Assembly (NCBI GenBank): GCA_022824925.1
Contig: JAJDYW010000003.1
Coordinates: forward strand, 1 to 51,822
Reading direction: 5' to 3'
Length of the DNA: 51,822 nucleotides
Source: Dehalococcoidia bacterium
GTDB taxonomy: Bacteria > Chloroflexota > Dehalococcoidia > Tepidiformales > Tepidiformaceae
Below the pieces are notes generated by a model. That model did no database searches. It saw nothing but the letters and a program-made list of their open reading frames with translations, and was not told the DNA's origin. How positions within the stretch are numbered: position 1 is the first letter of the stretch; the number at the start of each line of letters is the position of its first letter. A program made the position numbers and the translations under genes. Positions 30,513-40,357 of the stretch are shown here, in pieces.

Positions 30513-31682
30513 ATGACGCCACCGCTGACCGTCCACGGCGTTCCCGTTATCGACATCGACAGCCACTACACGGAGCCGCCCGACCTGTGGACCTCGCGAG
30601 CTCCCGCTGCCTACAAGGACCGGGTGCCCCAGGTCATCCGCGACGAAGAGGGACGGGCACGCTGGGTAGTCGATGGGGACGTGGACTTCGGACCGCTTGG
30701 CTTCACCGTGGTGAAGAAGGACGGCGAGAAGGCGTACGGGATGATCAGCCTGACGGACTTCGAGGAGATGAGCGACGCGGCAAGCTATCCCGAGCCACGG
30801 CTGCAACTGCTCGACCGGCTCGGCATCTCGCAGCAGATCATCTATCCCAACGTGGCGGGCTTCGGCAGCAACCGGTTCATGTCGCTGGAGGACAGCGAGC
30901 TGCGGAACACCTGCGCGCGTGTCTACAACGACGCGATCATCGAGCTCCAGCAGGTCGGAAACGGACGCCTCTTCCCGCAGGCGCTGACGCCGTTCTGGGA
31001 CATCGAGGAGTGCGTCCGGGAGATCCGGCGCGTAACGGACGCGGGCATCACCGGCATCACCATGACGGACACGCCGGAGGCGTTCGAACTGCCGCAACTC
31101 CACGACCCGCACTGGGACCCGTTGTGGTCGACGTGCCAGGAGCTGGGCATCCCGGTGAACTTCCACGTGGGCTCCGGGAACAACATCGGCGGCCAGATGA
31201 TCTGGGACGGCTACGGGCCGCAGCGCTACCTGGCCTCGATCAGCGTTTCGCTGTTCATGGTGCAGTGCAAGACGATCATGAACCTCATCTTCAGCGGCCT
31301 GCTGGACCGCTACCCGAACCTGAACTTCGTCTCCGTGGAGAGCGGCATCGGCTGGATCCCGTTCCTCCTGGAGGCGATGGAGTGGCAGTACGACGAGACC
31401 ATTCCGACGGAGCGCGAGGGGTTGAGCCTGCGCCCGAAGGAGTACTTCAAGCGCCAGGTGTACGCGTCGTTCTGGTTCGAGCAGTGGGGACCGCTGCACG
31501 CGATCGAGGAGCTCGGGGAGGACAACGTGATGTTCGAGACCGACTTCCCCCACCCCACCTGCCTCTACCCGGAGACCCACACGCGCATCAGCAAGACGCT
31601 GGACCAGCTCGACCCGACCGTTCGGCGCAAGGTGCTGCACGACACGGCGGCGCGGGTCTACAACCTGCCGGCGATCGGGTAG
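30513..31682 (+). CDS. Amidohydrolase family protein (metal-dependent TIM barrel, COG2159-like)
   Basis: A 389-residue amidohydrolase. Metal ligands start with DIDSHYTEPPDLW (Asp and His near 14-18, plus Glu), with FHVGSGNNIGG (about 220) and the C-terminal FETDFPHPTCLYP (about 347) containing the catalytic Asp. Such enzymes hydrolyse or decarboxylate aromatic or alicyclic acids. It follows the flavoprotein by about 90 bp and may act in the same pathway. Confidence 0.9.
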   Translation: MTPPLTVHGVPVIDIDSHYTEPPDLWTSRAPAAYKDRVPQVIRDEEGRARWVVDGDVDFGPLGFTVVKKDGEKAYGMISLTDFEEMSDAASYPEPRLQLLDRLGISQQIIYPNVAGFGSNRFMSLEDSELRNTCARVYNDAIIELQQVGNGRLFPQALTPFWDIEECVREIRRVTDAGITGITMTDTPEAFELPQLHDPHWDPLWSTCQELGIPVNFHVGSGNNIGGQMIWDGYGPQRYLASISVSLFMVQCKTIMNLIFSGLLDRYPNLNFVSVESGIGWIPFLLEAMEWQYDETIPTEREGLSLRPKEYFKRQVYASFWFEQWGPLHAIEELGEDNVMFETDFPHPTCLYPETHTRISKTLDQLDPTVRRKVLHDTAARVYNLPAIG

Positions 31683-31689
31683 GAACGGG

Positions 31690-34600
31690 CTAGCGGCGGT
31701 CGGCGCCGGCGAAGGCCTCGGCGGCCTTCGCCTCCTCCTCGGGCACGCCGTCGATGAGGACGAGCGAGTGCCCCGCGTAGGCGGGCACCCGCGGCCCGGG
31801 CACGACCGTACCCGTGAGGTTCACGGGGTCGACGGCGCTGACGACGACCCGCTGGCCGGCGGCCGGCTCGTTGCGGGTGCGGCGTAGCTGCTCGACGGCG
31901 TCGATGAGCGCGTACTGCTCGCCCACGACGCCCGAGACGAAGCGCCCGCCACGCACGTCACCGCGCGCTTCCATCGTACGGAGGGCTCGCAGGATGGATC
32001 GCCAGGGCAGGGTGAAGCGCTCGTGCGTGGCGAGGTCGCGGAAGACGACGCCGTAGCGTTCGAGCAGGACGCTGGCGACGAGGGCGGCGAGGTCGTCCTG
32101 GTGGGCGGGATCGGCGGGTTGCGTCTCGACCAGCGACCAGCGGCCCGGCGGCCCGCCGAGAACGAGCCCAAGGCGGTAGCTCGCGACGGGGCGGCGGACG
32201 GCTGTCCGGCGGCGTCCCGAAGAGGAGCGGGCGAAGATCTTGCGCACGCCCTCGAAGCCGTCGGAGGCGACGAGGCCGGCGGCGATGAGCTCCCGCAGGG
32301 TGTCCTCGGTCTGGCTCGAGAGCTGGCCGGTCTCGCGCACGAGCTCGTCGAAGAAGAGGGCGCCTCGCTCGCGCAGGAGGTCGACGATGACAGCGGCGGC
32401 GCCGGGCGGGGCGGGGATGCCGTCGGGCCGATCGTGGCGGGCGGCGGAGAGGAGGTCGGGGAAGGCGCGGCGGGCGACGATGGTGATCGGGGTGGAGCGG
32501 GTGGCGGGGGCGGGGCGTCCGGGCGCCTCCTCGGGGGAGACAGGCCGGCGCCCGCTGAGGCGGGCCCACGCGATCTCGCCCGCGAGGCAGAGCTCGTCGA
32601 GCCAGGCGGGGTCGTAGTCGCGGACGCGGGCGCGGAGGAGGTCGTCCTCCCAGGAGCCGGCGGGCGCCTCGAAGCCCTGCAGGCGCTCGAGGGCGCGGCG
32701 CAGACCGGGGCGTCCGCCATAGACGGAGCCGGGCGCGAGTCCCTGCCAGCGGGTGAGGAAGCGCATGTAGTCGGCGCGGGACACGGGCGCGACGGCCTTG
32801 CGCAGTCCCTCGAGCGTGTAGCGGTGGATGCGGGCGAGGAGGCGCCGGTCGCAGAGCTCGTCCTCGGGGACGCCGGGTGTGAACCGCCCGCGCACCAGGT
32901 AGCCGGCGGCCTCGGCGGCCCGGAGGCCGTAGTCCGCGTCCTTCCCGGTCAGGCCGGTGCGGGCGGCGATGTCGGCGGGGGTGAGGGGGCCGAGGCACTC
33001 GGTGTGGCCACGCACGACGGTGAGCCGCGCCGCCTCGCGGTCTTCCACGGGGAGGAGGGCGTGCTCCGGGACAGCCGGGGCGGGGATGTCCCCCTCCGGG
33101 AAGAGGAGGCGGACGGCGGGGAGGTTCTCGGCGGCGAACCAGAAGGCGCGCCCGTCGAGCGACAGGCGGGCGGCGCGGCCGCCGGCCTCCAGCTCGGCCA
33201 GCCACGGGCTCCAGGGGGCGGCGTGTTCCTCCGCGAGGACGGTGAAGGCGAGGAGAGCATCGTGGACCTCCTCGGCGTCGCGGGGCTCGGGCCAGGCCTC
33301 CTCGCGGACGCGGGCGATGGCGTCGGGGCTGAGGGCGGCGAGGTCCCGCGCGGAGTCGGGGAGGGTGCGGCGCAGGGTGACGGCGCGCGTGCGGCGCTCC
33401 TCAATGGGGGCGTCGTCGAGGTAGGTGTAGGGGCGGCCGCTCACGATCTCGTGGGCCATGGGGGAAGGCTCGACGGTGTCGACGGCGTGGAGGCGGACGG
33501 CGCCGTCCTCGATGCGGGCGAGCACGTCCTCCAGACCGCGCACGTCCATGGCCTCGTAGAGGCAGTCGTCGCGGGTCTGGCGCATCAGTGGGTGGTCGGG
33601 GAGGGAGAGGGGCGCGTCGAGGTGCTCCTGGCAGCCGACCTGGGCGGGGAAGACGGCGGCCATCAGGTCGTCGCCCCGCATCCGCTGGAGGAAGGGGGGG
33701 ACGCGCTTGCCGTTGCGCTGGCGGGCGATGGCGAGGGCACGGGAGGCGTTCCAGCGCCAGCGGGTGGGGAAGAGGGGGATGTAGAAGATCGACTTCTCCA
33801 CCAGCGTGGCGACGTTGCGGGGGTTCACCCAGGAGAAGGCGTCGGCGAGGGGCCAGGAGTGCTGGGGCCCGGCGGAGAGAAGGATGGCGTCGTCGTTGGC
33901 GGCGGCCTGGAGCTCGAAGTCGAAGGTGGTGCAGAACTGCTTGCGGAGGGCGAGTCCCCAGGCGCGGTTGACGCGCGCACCGAAGGGGGCGTGCACGACC
34001 AGCTGCATGCCGCCCGAGTCATCGAAGAAGCGCTCGAAGACGACGTCGGTGTCGGAAGGGACCACGCCGAGACCGTCGCGGGTGGCGCGCACGTAGTCGA
34101 CCATCTGGCGGGCGCCGTTCTCGTTGAGGCTGCACGCCTCCTGGAGGCGCCCCACCAACGCCTCCGCGTCGTCGAGGCCCTCGGCGATCTCGCGGCGGAG
34201 GCGGCCAGCCTCCTCGGAGAGCTCGATGGTGCGGCCGGGGGCCTCACCCAGCCAGAAGGGGACGGTGGGGGGCGCGCCGTGGGCATCGATCACGCGCACG
34301 GTGCTCTGCTCGACGCGGGTGATGCGCCAGGAGGTCGATCCCAGGAGGAAGATGTCGCCGGCGGCGCTCTCCATGGCGAAGTCCTCGTTAACGGTGCCGA
34401 CGGGGATGTCCTCGGGTTCGGCGACGACGCGGTAGTCCCCCATCTCGGGGATGACGCCGCCGTTGTTGAGGGCGGCCAGCCGCGCCCCCCGGCGCCCGCG
34501 GACGATGCCGTTGATGCGGTCGCGGTGGATGAGGGGGGCGGCGGAGCCGGGGCCATCGCCGATGCCGGTGGCGAGCATGGCCACGATCTCCTCGAAGGGC

Positions 34601-35970
34601 TCGCGCGCGAGGTCCTCGAAGGGGGCGGCCTCGCGCATGAGCCCGAAGAGCGCATCCTCGGACCAGGGCTCGCAGGCAGTCTCGGCCACGATCTGCTGGG
34701 CGAGCACGTCGAGGGGGGCGGTCAGGGGGTTGATGCGGTCGAGGCGCCCGGCGCGGACGGCACGGACCAGGGCGGAGCACTCCAGCAGTTCGTCGCGGGT
34801 GGTGGGGAAGAGGCGGCCGTGGGGTCGCAGCCCGAGGGCGTGGCCGGAACGCCCGATGCGCTGGAGCAGGGTGGCGATGCTGCGGGGGGAACCGACCTGG
34901 CAAACGAGGTCGATGGCGCCGATGTCGATGCCGAGCTCGAGGGAGGCGGTAGCCACGAGGGCCCGCAGCTCGCCCGCCTTGAGACGCTGCTCGACGTGCA
35001 GGCGACGCTCCTTTGCGATGCTGCCGTGGTGGCTGGCGACGGCTTCCTCGCCGAGGCGCTGGGTGAGCTCCTTGGCGACACGCTCGGAGAGGGCGCGCGT
35101 ATTCACGAAGATGAGGGTGGTGCGGTGCTCGCGGACGAGCTCGGCCAGGCGGTCGTAGATGTCGCCCCACTGCTCCCGGGGAGGCACGGCCTCCAGGTCG
35201 CTGGGGGGCGTCTCGACGTGGAGGTCGAGATCGCGCTGGTGGCCCCGGTCGACGATGGAAGCGGTGCGGCCGGCACCGGCGAGGAAGCGGGCTATCAGCT
35301 CGATGGGGCGCTGGGTGGCGGAGAGGCCGATGCGCACGGGGCGCGCCTCGGCGAGGTGGTCGAGCCGGGCGAGGGTGAGGGCGAGGTGGCTGCCGCGCCG
35401 GTCGCGGGCGAGGGCGTGGATCTCGTCGACGATGATCGTGCGCACGCCGCGCAGGTTCTCGCGGCTTCGCTGGGCGGTGACGAGGAGGAAGAGCGACTCG
35501 GGGGTGGTGACGAGGATGTGGGGCGGGCGGCGCACCATCGTCTGGCGGGCGGAGGGGGGCGTATCGCCGGTGCGCACGGCGCTGGTGATGGGGGGCAGGT
35601 CGTAACCCATCTCCTTCGCGAGAGCGCGTATCTCATCGAGGGGCTCCTCGAGGTTGCGCTGGATGTCGTTGCTGAGCGCCTTGAGCGGAGAGACGTAGAC
35701 GATGCGGGTGCCGTCTTCGAGGTCGCCCGCCTCGGCCTCGCGGATGAGCTGGTCGATGCCGACGAGGAAGGCGGCGAGGGTCTTGCCGGAGCCGGTGGGG
35801 GCGGCGATGAGGGTGGTTTCGCCGGCGTGGATGCGGGGCCAGCCCTCGGCCTGGGCATCGGTGGGGTGGGCGAAGCGGCGCTCGAACCAGGCGCGCACGA
35901 CGGGGTGGAAGTCGGCGAGGGGGTCGCCGGCGGGGACGGGAGGGGTGGCCGCGGGCTCACGCTCGAACAT
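31690..35970 (-). CDS. lhr: Large Lhr-type ATP-dependent DNA/RNA helicase
   Basis: A 1426-residue superfamily-2 helicase of the Lhr class, acting in DNA or RNA repair and unwinding. In order: Walker A IAAPTGSGKTLAAFLVG (about 53-69), DEIH box TIIVDEIHALARDRRGSHLA (about 177-196), SATQRP, and the second RecA domain with GSPRSIATLLQRIGRSGHAL (motif VI). A winged-helix and Lhr-core extension makes up the long C-terminal half. Full length is as expected for large bacterial Lhr. The start is ATG 35970. A 1321-residue opposite-strand open frame over the same DNA is a GC-rich shadow. Confidence 0.95.
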   Translation of the reverse strand: MFEREPAATPPVPAGDPLADFHPVVRAWFERRFAHPTDAQAEGWPRIHAGETTLIAAPTGSGKTLAAFLVGIDQLIREAEAGDLEDGTRIVYVSPLKALSNDIQRNLEEPLDEIRALAKEMGYDLPPITSAVRTGDTPPSARQTMVRRPPHILVTTPESLFLLVTAQRSRENLRGVRTIIVDEIHALARDRRGSHLALTLARLDHLAEARPVRIGLSATQRPIELIARFLAGAGRTASIVDRGHQRDLDLHVETPPSDLEAVPPREQWGDIYDRLAELVREHRTTLIFVNTRALSERVAKELTQRLGEEAVASHHGSIAKERRLHVEQRLKAGELRALVATASLELGIDIGAIDLVCQVGSPRSIATLLQRIGRSGHALGLRPHGRLFPTTRDELLECSALVRAVRAGRLDRINPLTAPLDVLAQQIVAETACEPWSEDALFGLMREAAPFEDLAREPFEEIVAMLATGIGDGPGSAAPLIHRDRINGIVRGRRGARLAALNNGGVIPEMGDYRVVAEPEDIPVGTVNEDFAMESAAGDIFLLGSTSWRITRVEQSTVRVIDAHGAPPTVPFWLGEAPGRTIELSEEAGRLRREIAEGLDDAEALVGRLQEACSLNENGARQMVDYVRATRDGLGVVPSDTDVVFERFFDDSGGMQLVVHAPFGARVNRAWGLALRKQFCTTFDFELQAAANDDAILLSAGPQHSWPLADAFSWVNPRNVATLVEKSIFYIPLFPTRWRWNASRALAIARQRNGKRVPPFLQRMRGDDLMAAVFPAQVGCQEHLDAPLSLPDHPLMRQTRDDCLYEAMDVRGLEDVLARIEDGAVRLHAVDTVEPSPMAHEIVSGRPYTYLDDAPIEERRTRAVTLRRTLPDSARDLAALSPDAIARVREEAWPEPRDAEEVHDALLAFTVLAEEHAAPWSPWLAELEAGGRAARLSLDGRAFWFAAENLPAVRLLFPEGDIPAPAVPEHALLPVEDREAARLTVVRGHTECLGPLTPADIAARTGLTGKDADYGLRAAEAAGYLVRGRFTPGVPEDELCDRRLLARIHRYTLEGLRKAVAPVSRADYMRFLTRWQGLAPGSVYGGRPGLRRALERLQGFEAPAGSWEDDLLRARVRDYDPAWLDELCLAGEIAWARLSGRRPVSPEEAPGRPAPATRSTPITIVARRAFPDLLSAARHDRPDGIPAPPGAAAVIVDLLRERGALFFDELVRETGQLSSQTEDTLRELIAAGLVASDGFEGVRKIFARSSSGRRRTAVRRPVASYRLGLVLGGPPGRWSLVETQPADPAHQDDLAALVASVLLERYGVVFRDLATHERFTLPWRSILRALRTMEARGDVRGGRFVSGVVGEQYALIDAVEQLRRTRNEPAAGQRVVVSAVDPVNLTGTVVPGPRVPAYAGHSLVLIDGVPEEEAKAAEAFAGADRR

Positions 35971-36029
35971 GCGTGCGGACGATGGTAGCCGATCGGGGCG
36001 CTCGCCGCTCGCAAGGAGACGCCCTTCCG

Positions 36030-36881
36030 CTACTCCTCGAAGAGCTGGAAGAGGACGCCGTTGGTATCGCGGGGGGAGAGGAAGATGTTCCGCTTCCAGC
36101 GCTCGCCGCCGATGCCGCCGGGCGGCTCGATGCCCTCGGCGGCGAGGGCTTCGAGGGCGCGGTCGACGGACTCGACCTCACAGGAGACGTGGTGGAGGCC
36201 GGCGCCGCGCTTCGCGAGGAAGTCCTGGAGGAACCCCTCCTCGCCCAGCGGCTCGAGGATCTCCAGCTTCAGCTCGGTGTTGGGGATGCGCATGAGGCAG
36301 CCCTTGTAGCCCTGGTCGGCGACGTCCCAGCGGCCTTCGACCTCCATGCCGAAGACGCGCTCCTGCCAGGCGGCCCGCGCCTCGAGGTCGGGCGAGGCCA
36401 GGGAGACGTGGTCGAGGCGGCGGAAGCCGAGGGCGCCGGCTTCGCCCTTCGTGCCGTTCACGGGGTTGTCGCTCTTGGGCTGGTAGAGCTGCCAGAGGAC
36501 GCCGCCGCTGTCCCGGGGATGGATGTAGGCCATCCACCACATGGTGTCCTCGCTGATACCGCCGAACGGGGTCACGTCCAAACGTTCGAGCTCGGCGACG
36601 GCCTCCTCGATGTCGGGGACCTGGACCGTGAGGTGGTGGAGGCCGGGGCCGCGCTGGTCGAGGAAGCGCTGGACGAAGCTCCCGGGCCCGTCGGGCTGGA
36701 GGAGCTCCCACTCGACGTTCGTGTTGCGGATGCGGGTGACGCACCCCTCGAAGGGCGTTCCCGAGCGAGCCTTGAACTCGCGCAGGAAGCGGAAGCCGAA
36801 CAGCCGCTCGAAGCGATCGCGCTGCTCACGCCAGTCGTGGGCGGCCATGCTGATGTGGTCGAAGCGGGTGAGGGTAAGCAC
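36030..36881 (-). CDS. VOC (glyoxalase/dioxygenase-like) protein with two domains
   Basis: A 283-residue protein with two vicinal-oxygen-chelate modules: FDHISMAAHDWREQRDRFER (about 6-25) and LDHVSLASPDLEARAAWQER (about 146-165), each closing with a Glu/Gln metal-ligand strand (WQLYQPK, FQLFEE). Metal ligands would be His8 and His149 plus the closing acidic residues. The activity could be a ring-cleaving dioxygenase, lyase or epimerase; not decidable. A GTG at 36881 (VLTLTRFDHIS) is the best start; upstream frame content is unrelated. Confidence 0.83.
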   Translation of the reverse strand: MLTLTRFDHISMAAHDWREQRDRFERLFGFRFLREFKARSGTPFEGCVTRIRNTNVEWELLQPDGPGSFVQRFLDQRGPGLHHLTVQVPDIEEAVAELERLDVTPFGGISEDTMWWMAYIHPRDSGGVLWQLYQPKSDNPVNGTKGEAGALGFRRLDHVSLASPDLEARAAWQERVFGMEVEGRWDVADQGYKGCLMRIPNTELKLEILEPLGEEGFLQDFLAKRGAGLHHVSCEVESVDRALEALAAEGIEPPGGIGGERWKRNIFLSPRDTNGVLFQLFEE

Positions 36882-36942
36882 AGGATCCCGGGGGAGGTGT
36901 GTGGATTGGGCGGTATGGTAGGGAGCCAGGGGCCGCCGGGCA

Positions 36943-37848
36943 ATGGAAGGGACGGGCGCCACGATCGTGGCGAATCCACATGCGCGCGGGATGCGCCGCT
37001 TCGATACCCAGCGGGCGCTGCGGCAGCTCGAAGCGCGAGGCTTCGAGCCCCGGATCGAGCTGCCCCGCTCACCGGAGGGAACGGCCGCAGCCGCGGCGCA
37101 AGCCGCCGGGCGGGGCGACGCCTTCGTGTTCGTGCTGGGCGGCGACGGCACGGTGCGGCTGGCGGCCGGGGAGCTGGCGGGGACGGAGTCGGCGCTGGCG
37201 GTGCTGCCCGGCGGGACGGCCAACGTGTGGGCGAAGGAGGCGGGCATCCCGCGGAACCTGCACCGGGCCCTCGATACCCACCTGGAAGGCCAGCGGATCG
37301 CGATGGACCTGGGGCGCGCGAACGGCGAGCCGTTCCTGCTGATGGCGGGCATCGGCTGGGACGCGCAGATTGCGGCGACGGTCACCCCCGGGCTCAAGCG
37401 GAGGCTCGGGGTGTTCGCGTACGTGCTGCACGGTTTGCCCATGCTCCACCGCCTGCGCACGACGGAGACCGCCTGGACGGGGGATGCAGCGGCCGCGAGG
37501 GAAGCCATCGGGCTGATCGTGGTGAGCAACACGCGGCTCTACGGCGGCATCCTCACGTTCTCGCCGGAGGCGAGCGCGCGCGACGGGCAGCTCGACGCCT
37601 GCATCTTCGCCCCGGAGCACGCACCGGAGGCGCTTCGCCACGCGCTCAAGGTGGTGGCTCGCCGCCACCAGGGGGATGCGCGCGTGCGGGAACTGCGGAC
37701 CTCGCGCTTCGAAGTCACAACGCCGGGGATTCCCGTGCAGCTCGACGGGGACGTGGTTGGAGAGACGCCGATCGCGCTGACGGTGGAGCGAGAGGCGCTG
37801 CGGATGAGCGTCCCGGCGGGACCGCTCCCGCCGGCGTTGCGAGAGTAG
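36943..37848 (+). CDS. Diacylglycerol/lipid kinase family protein
   Basis: A 301-residue DAGK-catalytic-domain protein phosphorylating a lipid or long-chain base. ATP-binding residues include the hallmark LGGDGTVRLAA (about 65-75) and LPGGTANVWAKEAGIPRNL (about 88-106), with the second lobe from GEPFLLMAGIGWDA onwards. Downstream markers such as IVVSNTRLYGGILTFSPEA and DGQLDACIF agree with the family. It is divergent from the VOC gene and convergent with recF. Confidence 0.9.
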   Translation: MEGTGATIVANPHARGMRRFDTQRALRQLEARGFEPRIELPRSPEGTAAAAAQAAGRGDAFVFVLGGDGTVRLAAGELAGTESALAVLPGGTANVWAKEAGIPRNLHRALDTHLEGQRIAMDLGRANGEPFLLMAGIGWDAQIAATVTPGLKRRLGVFAYVLHGLPMLHRLRTTETAWTGDAAAAREAIGLIVVSNTRLYGGILTFSPEASARDGQLDACIFAPEHAPEALRHALKVVARRHQGDARVRELRTSRFEVTTPGIPVQLDGDVVGETPIALTVEREALRMSVPAGPLPPALRE

Positions 37849-37850
37849 GG

Positions 37851-39017
37851 CTACTCGCCCTCGAAGCGGCCGATCGCCCCGCCGCTTACCACGAAGCGGC
37901 CGGCGGCGCTGGTCAGGACATCGCGCACGCGGTCGGGGTCGGCGGTGGTAACGATGACCTGCTGGAAGACATCGAAGGACTCGAGGACGCTCCGCCGGCG
38001 CTGCTCGTCGAGCTCGCTGAGCACGTCGTCAAGAAGGACGACGGGCTCATCACCGAGGCAGGTCTGGAGGTAGGCGGCCTCGGCGAAGCGCAGGGAAAGG
38101 GCGGCCGTGCGGAGCTGGGCGCGGGAGGCAAAGGAGCCGGCGGGGAGACCGTCGATGAGCACCTCGACATCGTCGCGGTGGGGGCCGGAGAGGGTCACGC
38201 CTGCGCCGATCTCGCGCGGACGGCCGTCGTTGAGCGCCTGCAACATGCGAGCGGTCCACTCGGCCTCGTCGATGGGGAGGCCGTGCTCAACGGCTCCACC
38301 CAGGGCGGGCTGGTAGGTCAGGTCGATGGTCTCAACGCTGTCGCTGAGGCGGGCCATCTGCTCGCGCGCATAGGGCACGAGCAGGCCGAGTGCGTCGGCG
38401 CGGCCTTTCATGATGATGCCGCCGGCGTGGGCGAGCTCCTGGTTCCAGAAGCCGAGCTCGGTGGGGGATGCCTCGCGGGATTGGATTCGCTTGAGCAGCC
38501 CGTTGCGCTGCTGCAGGACGCGCTGGTAGCGCTGCATGGCGCGCAGGTAGCCGCGGTCGACCTGCGAGGCCATCATGTCGAGGTAGCGGCGGCGGAGGAT
38601 GGGGGGGCCGGCGACCACCTCGATGTCGAGGGTGGTGAAGAGCACGGCGGCAAGCTCGCCGACGGCATCGGAGGTGCGCTTGGCGAGGCCGTTGATGCGG
38701 ACGCGCTTCCCCGCCCGCTGGCTCTCGCCGCCACGCCCGACGACGGCGACCTCGAGCTGCAGGCGTCCGGCGGCGCGCTGGACCTCGGTCTGGAGGCGGG
38801 CTACGGGAAATTCGGACTCGACGACATCGCGGCGCACGAGGTCGGAGTCGCTGCTGGCGCGGCTCGAGCGCAGAGTGGAGAGCAGGTAGATGGCTTCGAG
38901 GAGGTTGCTCTTGCCCTGGGCGTTCTCACCAACGAAGAGGTTGAGGCCTCGGTCCAGGGTCAGGTCCGTCAACGCGTAGTTGCGGAAATTCGCGAGATGC
39001 AGGCTGGTGATGTACAC
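37851..39017 (-). CDS. recF: DNA replication and repair protein RecF
   Basis: A 388-residue ABC-class SMC-like ATPase for loading RecA at gaps. Walker A is FVGENAQGKSNLLEAIYLLS (about 28-47); the signature region is TLSGPHRDDVEVLIDGL and Walker B VVLLDDVLSELDEQRRRSV (about 326-344). The ATG at 39017 gives the usual N-terminus LHLANFRNYALTDLTLDRGL. Unlike the common dnaA-dnaN-recF order, it faces away from dnaN. Confidence 0.96.
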   Translation of the reverse strand: MYITSLHLANFRNYALTDLTLDRGLNLFVGENAQGKSNLLEAIYLLSTLRSSRASSDSDLVRRDVVESEFPVARLQTEVQRAAGRLQLEVAVVGRGGESQRAGKRVRINGLAKRTSDAVGELAAVLFTTLDIEVVAGPPILRRRYLDMMASQVDRGYLRAMQRYQRVLQQRNGLLKRIQSREASPTELGFWNQELAHAGGIIMKGRADALGLLVPYAREQMARLSDSVETIDLTYQPALGGAVEHGLPIDEAEWTARMLQALNDGRPREIGAGVTLSGPHRDDVEVLIDGLPAGSFASRAQLRTAALSLRFAEAAYLQTCLGDEPVVLLDDVLSELDEQRRRSVLESFDVFQQVIVTTADPDRVRDVLTSAAGRFVVSGGAIGRFEGE

Positions 39018-39061
39018 GAGCGATCGAGCGATGCCCCCTGAGGATGGGACTCAGACTCGCG

Positions 39062-39067
39062 AGTATA
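39062..39067 (-). promoter_or_regulatory. Candidate -10 (TATACT) for recF
   Basis: On the minus strand TATACT (39067-39062) lies about 45 bp before the recF ATG. No convincing -35 at 17 bp. The stretch nearby is unusually AT-rich. Confidence 0.35.
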
Positions 39068-39179
39068 CATGACGCTTACGTTAAGGGGTTATGTCCTGAC
39101 GTGAGCTGGGGGGGGCTGCCGGGCAGGGTGGTGTCGCTTCCAACTGCTTACCCGCATACGCATTCGCCCTGTGGGGGGT

Positions 39180-39185
39180 TATAAT
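39180..39185 (+). promoter_or_regulatory. Consensus -10 (TATAAT) for dnaN
   Basis: A perfect TATAAT at 39180-39185 is 32 bp before the dnaN ATG. A matching -35 was not recognised. The 200-bp recF-dnaN gap shows no clear DnaA-box cluster. Confidence 0.5.
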
Positions 39186-39217
39186 CCCGCGCAGAAACCG
39201 AAGATGCGGGTAGACAG

Positions 39218-40357
39218 ATGAAGGTTCAGGTGCTGCAGGAGAACCTCCAGCGGGGGCTGGGGATCGTGGGACGGGCGGTCGCGACCCGGTCGACGCTGCC
39301 CATCACCTCCAACGTTCTGATGGCGACGGACAGCGGGCGGCTGCGCCTCTCCGCGACCGACCTCGACATCTCGATCAGCACCTGGATCGGCGCGAAGATC
39401 GAGGAAGAGGGGGCAACGACGGTGCCGGCGCGCCTGATCACGGACTTCGTGGGCCAGCTGCCACCGGCGACCGCTTCAATCGAGGTGCCGGAGCGCACGC
39501 GACAGGCCAAGCTGGAGTGCGCGCGCACCGAGTCGACCATCAACACGATGGACGCGGAGGACTTCCCCCGGATCGCCTCCATCGACGACGGGCCATCGAT
39601 CGACCTCGACGGGGCAGTGCTCCGGCGCACCATCGAGCGCGTGGAGTTCGCGGCGGCGACCGACGACTCGCGGCCAGTCATCACGGGCGTGAGCATCAAG
39701 GGCGAGGAAGGCAAGCTGACGTTCGCGGCCTCCGACGGCTTCCGCCTGGCGGTCTCCGACATCGCGCTGGGCTCCGGACAGTCGCTGCCAACGGACGACC
39801 TGAACCTGATCGTGCCTGCGCGAGCGCTGCGCGAGGTCGCGCGCCTGATCGGTGACGGCTCGGCGCCGGTGGAGCTGCGGGTGAACGACAAGCAGACGCA
39901 GGTCCAGTTCTCGCTGACGGACGTTGTGCTGGTGGCGCAGCTTATCCAGGGGACCTTTCCCAACTACAACCAGCTCATCCCGAGCGAGTACAACACGGCC
40001 ACGGTCGTGGACGTGGACGACTTCACGCGCAGCGCGCGCATCGCGGCGATCTTCGCGCGCGACGGCAGCGGCATCGTGCGGCTCCAGGTGCACCCGGCGG
40101 GGGAGGGCTCTTCCGGGAAGATGGTGATCAGCGCACGCGCGGACGAGGTGGGCGACAACGAGGGCGAGATCGACGTGAAGGTGGAGGGGGAGCAGGCCAA
40201 GATCGCCTTCAACAGCCGCTACCTGGCCGACGTCCTCGGCGTACTGGACGGCGAGGTACGCCTGGAGACGACGAGCCCCTCAAGCCAGGGCGTCTTCCGC
40301 CCGGCGGAGGACGACGGCTACGTCCACGTCGTCATGCCGATGTTTGTTCAATGGTGA
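39218..40357 (+). CDS. dnaN: DNA polymerase III beta sliding clamp
   Basis: A 379-residue clamp for the replicative polymerase. The opening VQVLQENLQRGLGIVGRAV, RSTLPITSNVLMATDSGRLR and the last-domain motif GYVHVVMPM are typical. The final residues read MPMFVQW; beta clamps normally end within a few residues after MPM, usually with a basic residue plus an aliphatic one. The altered end coincides with the left boundary of the integrative element, whose recombinase gene (opposite strand) overlaps the last 78 bp. See the finding on dnaN integration. Confidence 0.97.
   Translation: MKVQVLQENLQRGLGIVGRAVATRSTLPITSNVLMATDSGRLRLSATDLDISISTWIGAKIEEEGATTVPARLITDFVGQLPPATASIEVPERTRQAKLECARTESTINTMDAEDFPRIASIDDGPSIDLDGAVLRRTIERVEFAAATDDSRPVITGVSIKGEEGKLTFAASDGFRLAVSDIALGSGQSLPTDDLNLIVPARALREVARLIGDGSAPVELRVNDKQTQVQFSLTDVVLVAQLIQGTFPNYNQLIPSEYNTATVVDVDDFTRSARIAAIFARDGSGIVRLQVHPAGEGSSGKMVISARADEVGDNEGEIDVKVEGEQAKIAFNSRYLADVLGVLDGEVRLETTSPSSQGVFRPAEDDGYVHVVMPMFVQW

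Noticed and set aside
32023..35988. 1321-residue open frame opposite lhr
   Set aside because: It is the mirror of a well-supported helicase in a GC-rich genome, and is Gly/Ala/Glu-rich with no recognisable domain.
35973..39041. 1022-residue open frame on the plus strand
   Set aside because: It overlaps VOC, lipid kinase and recF genes with clear motifs; no domain of its own.
39018..39217. Replication origin between recF and dnaN
   Set aside because: No cluster of DnaA boxes (TTATCCACA-like) and no dnaA gene; the AT-rich parts are explained by promoters.
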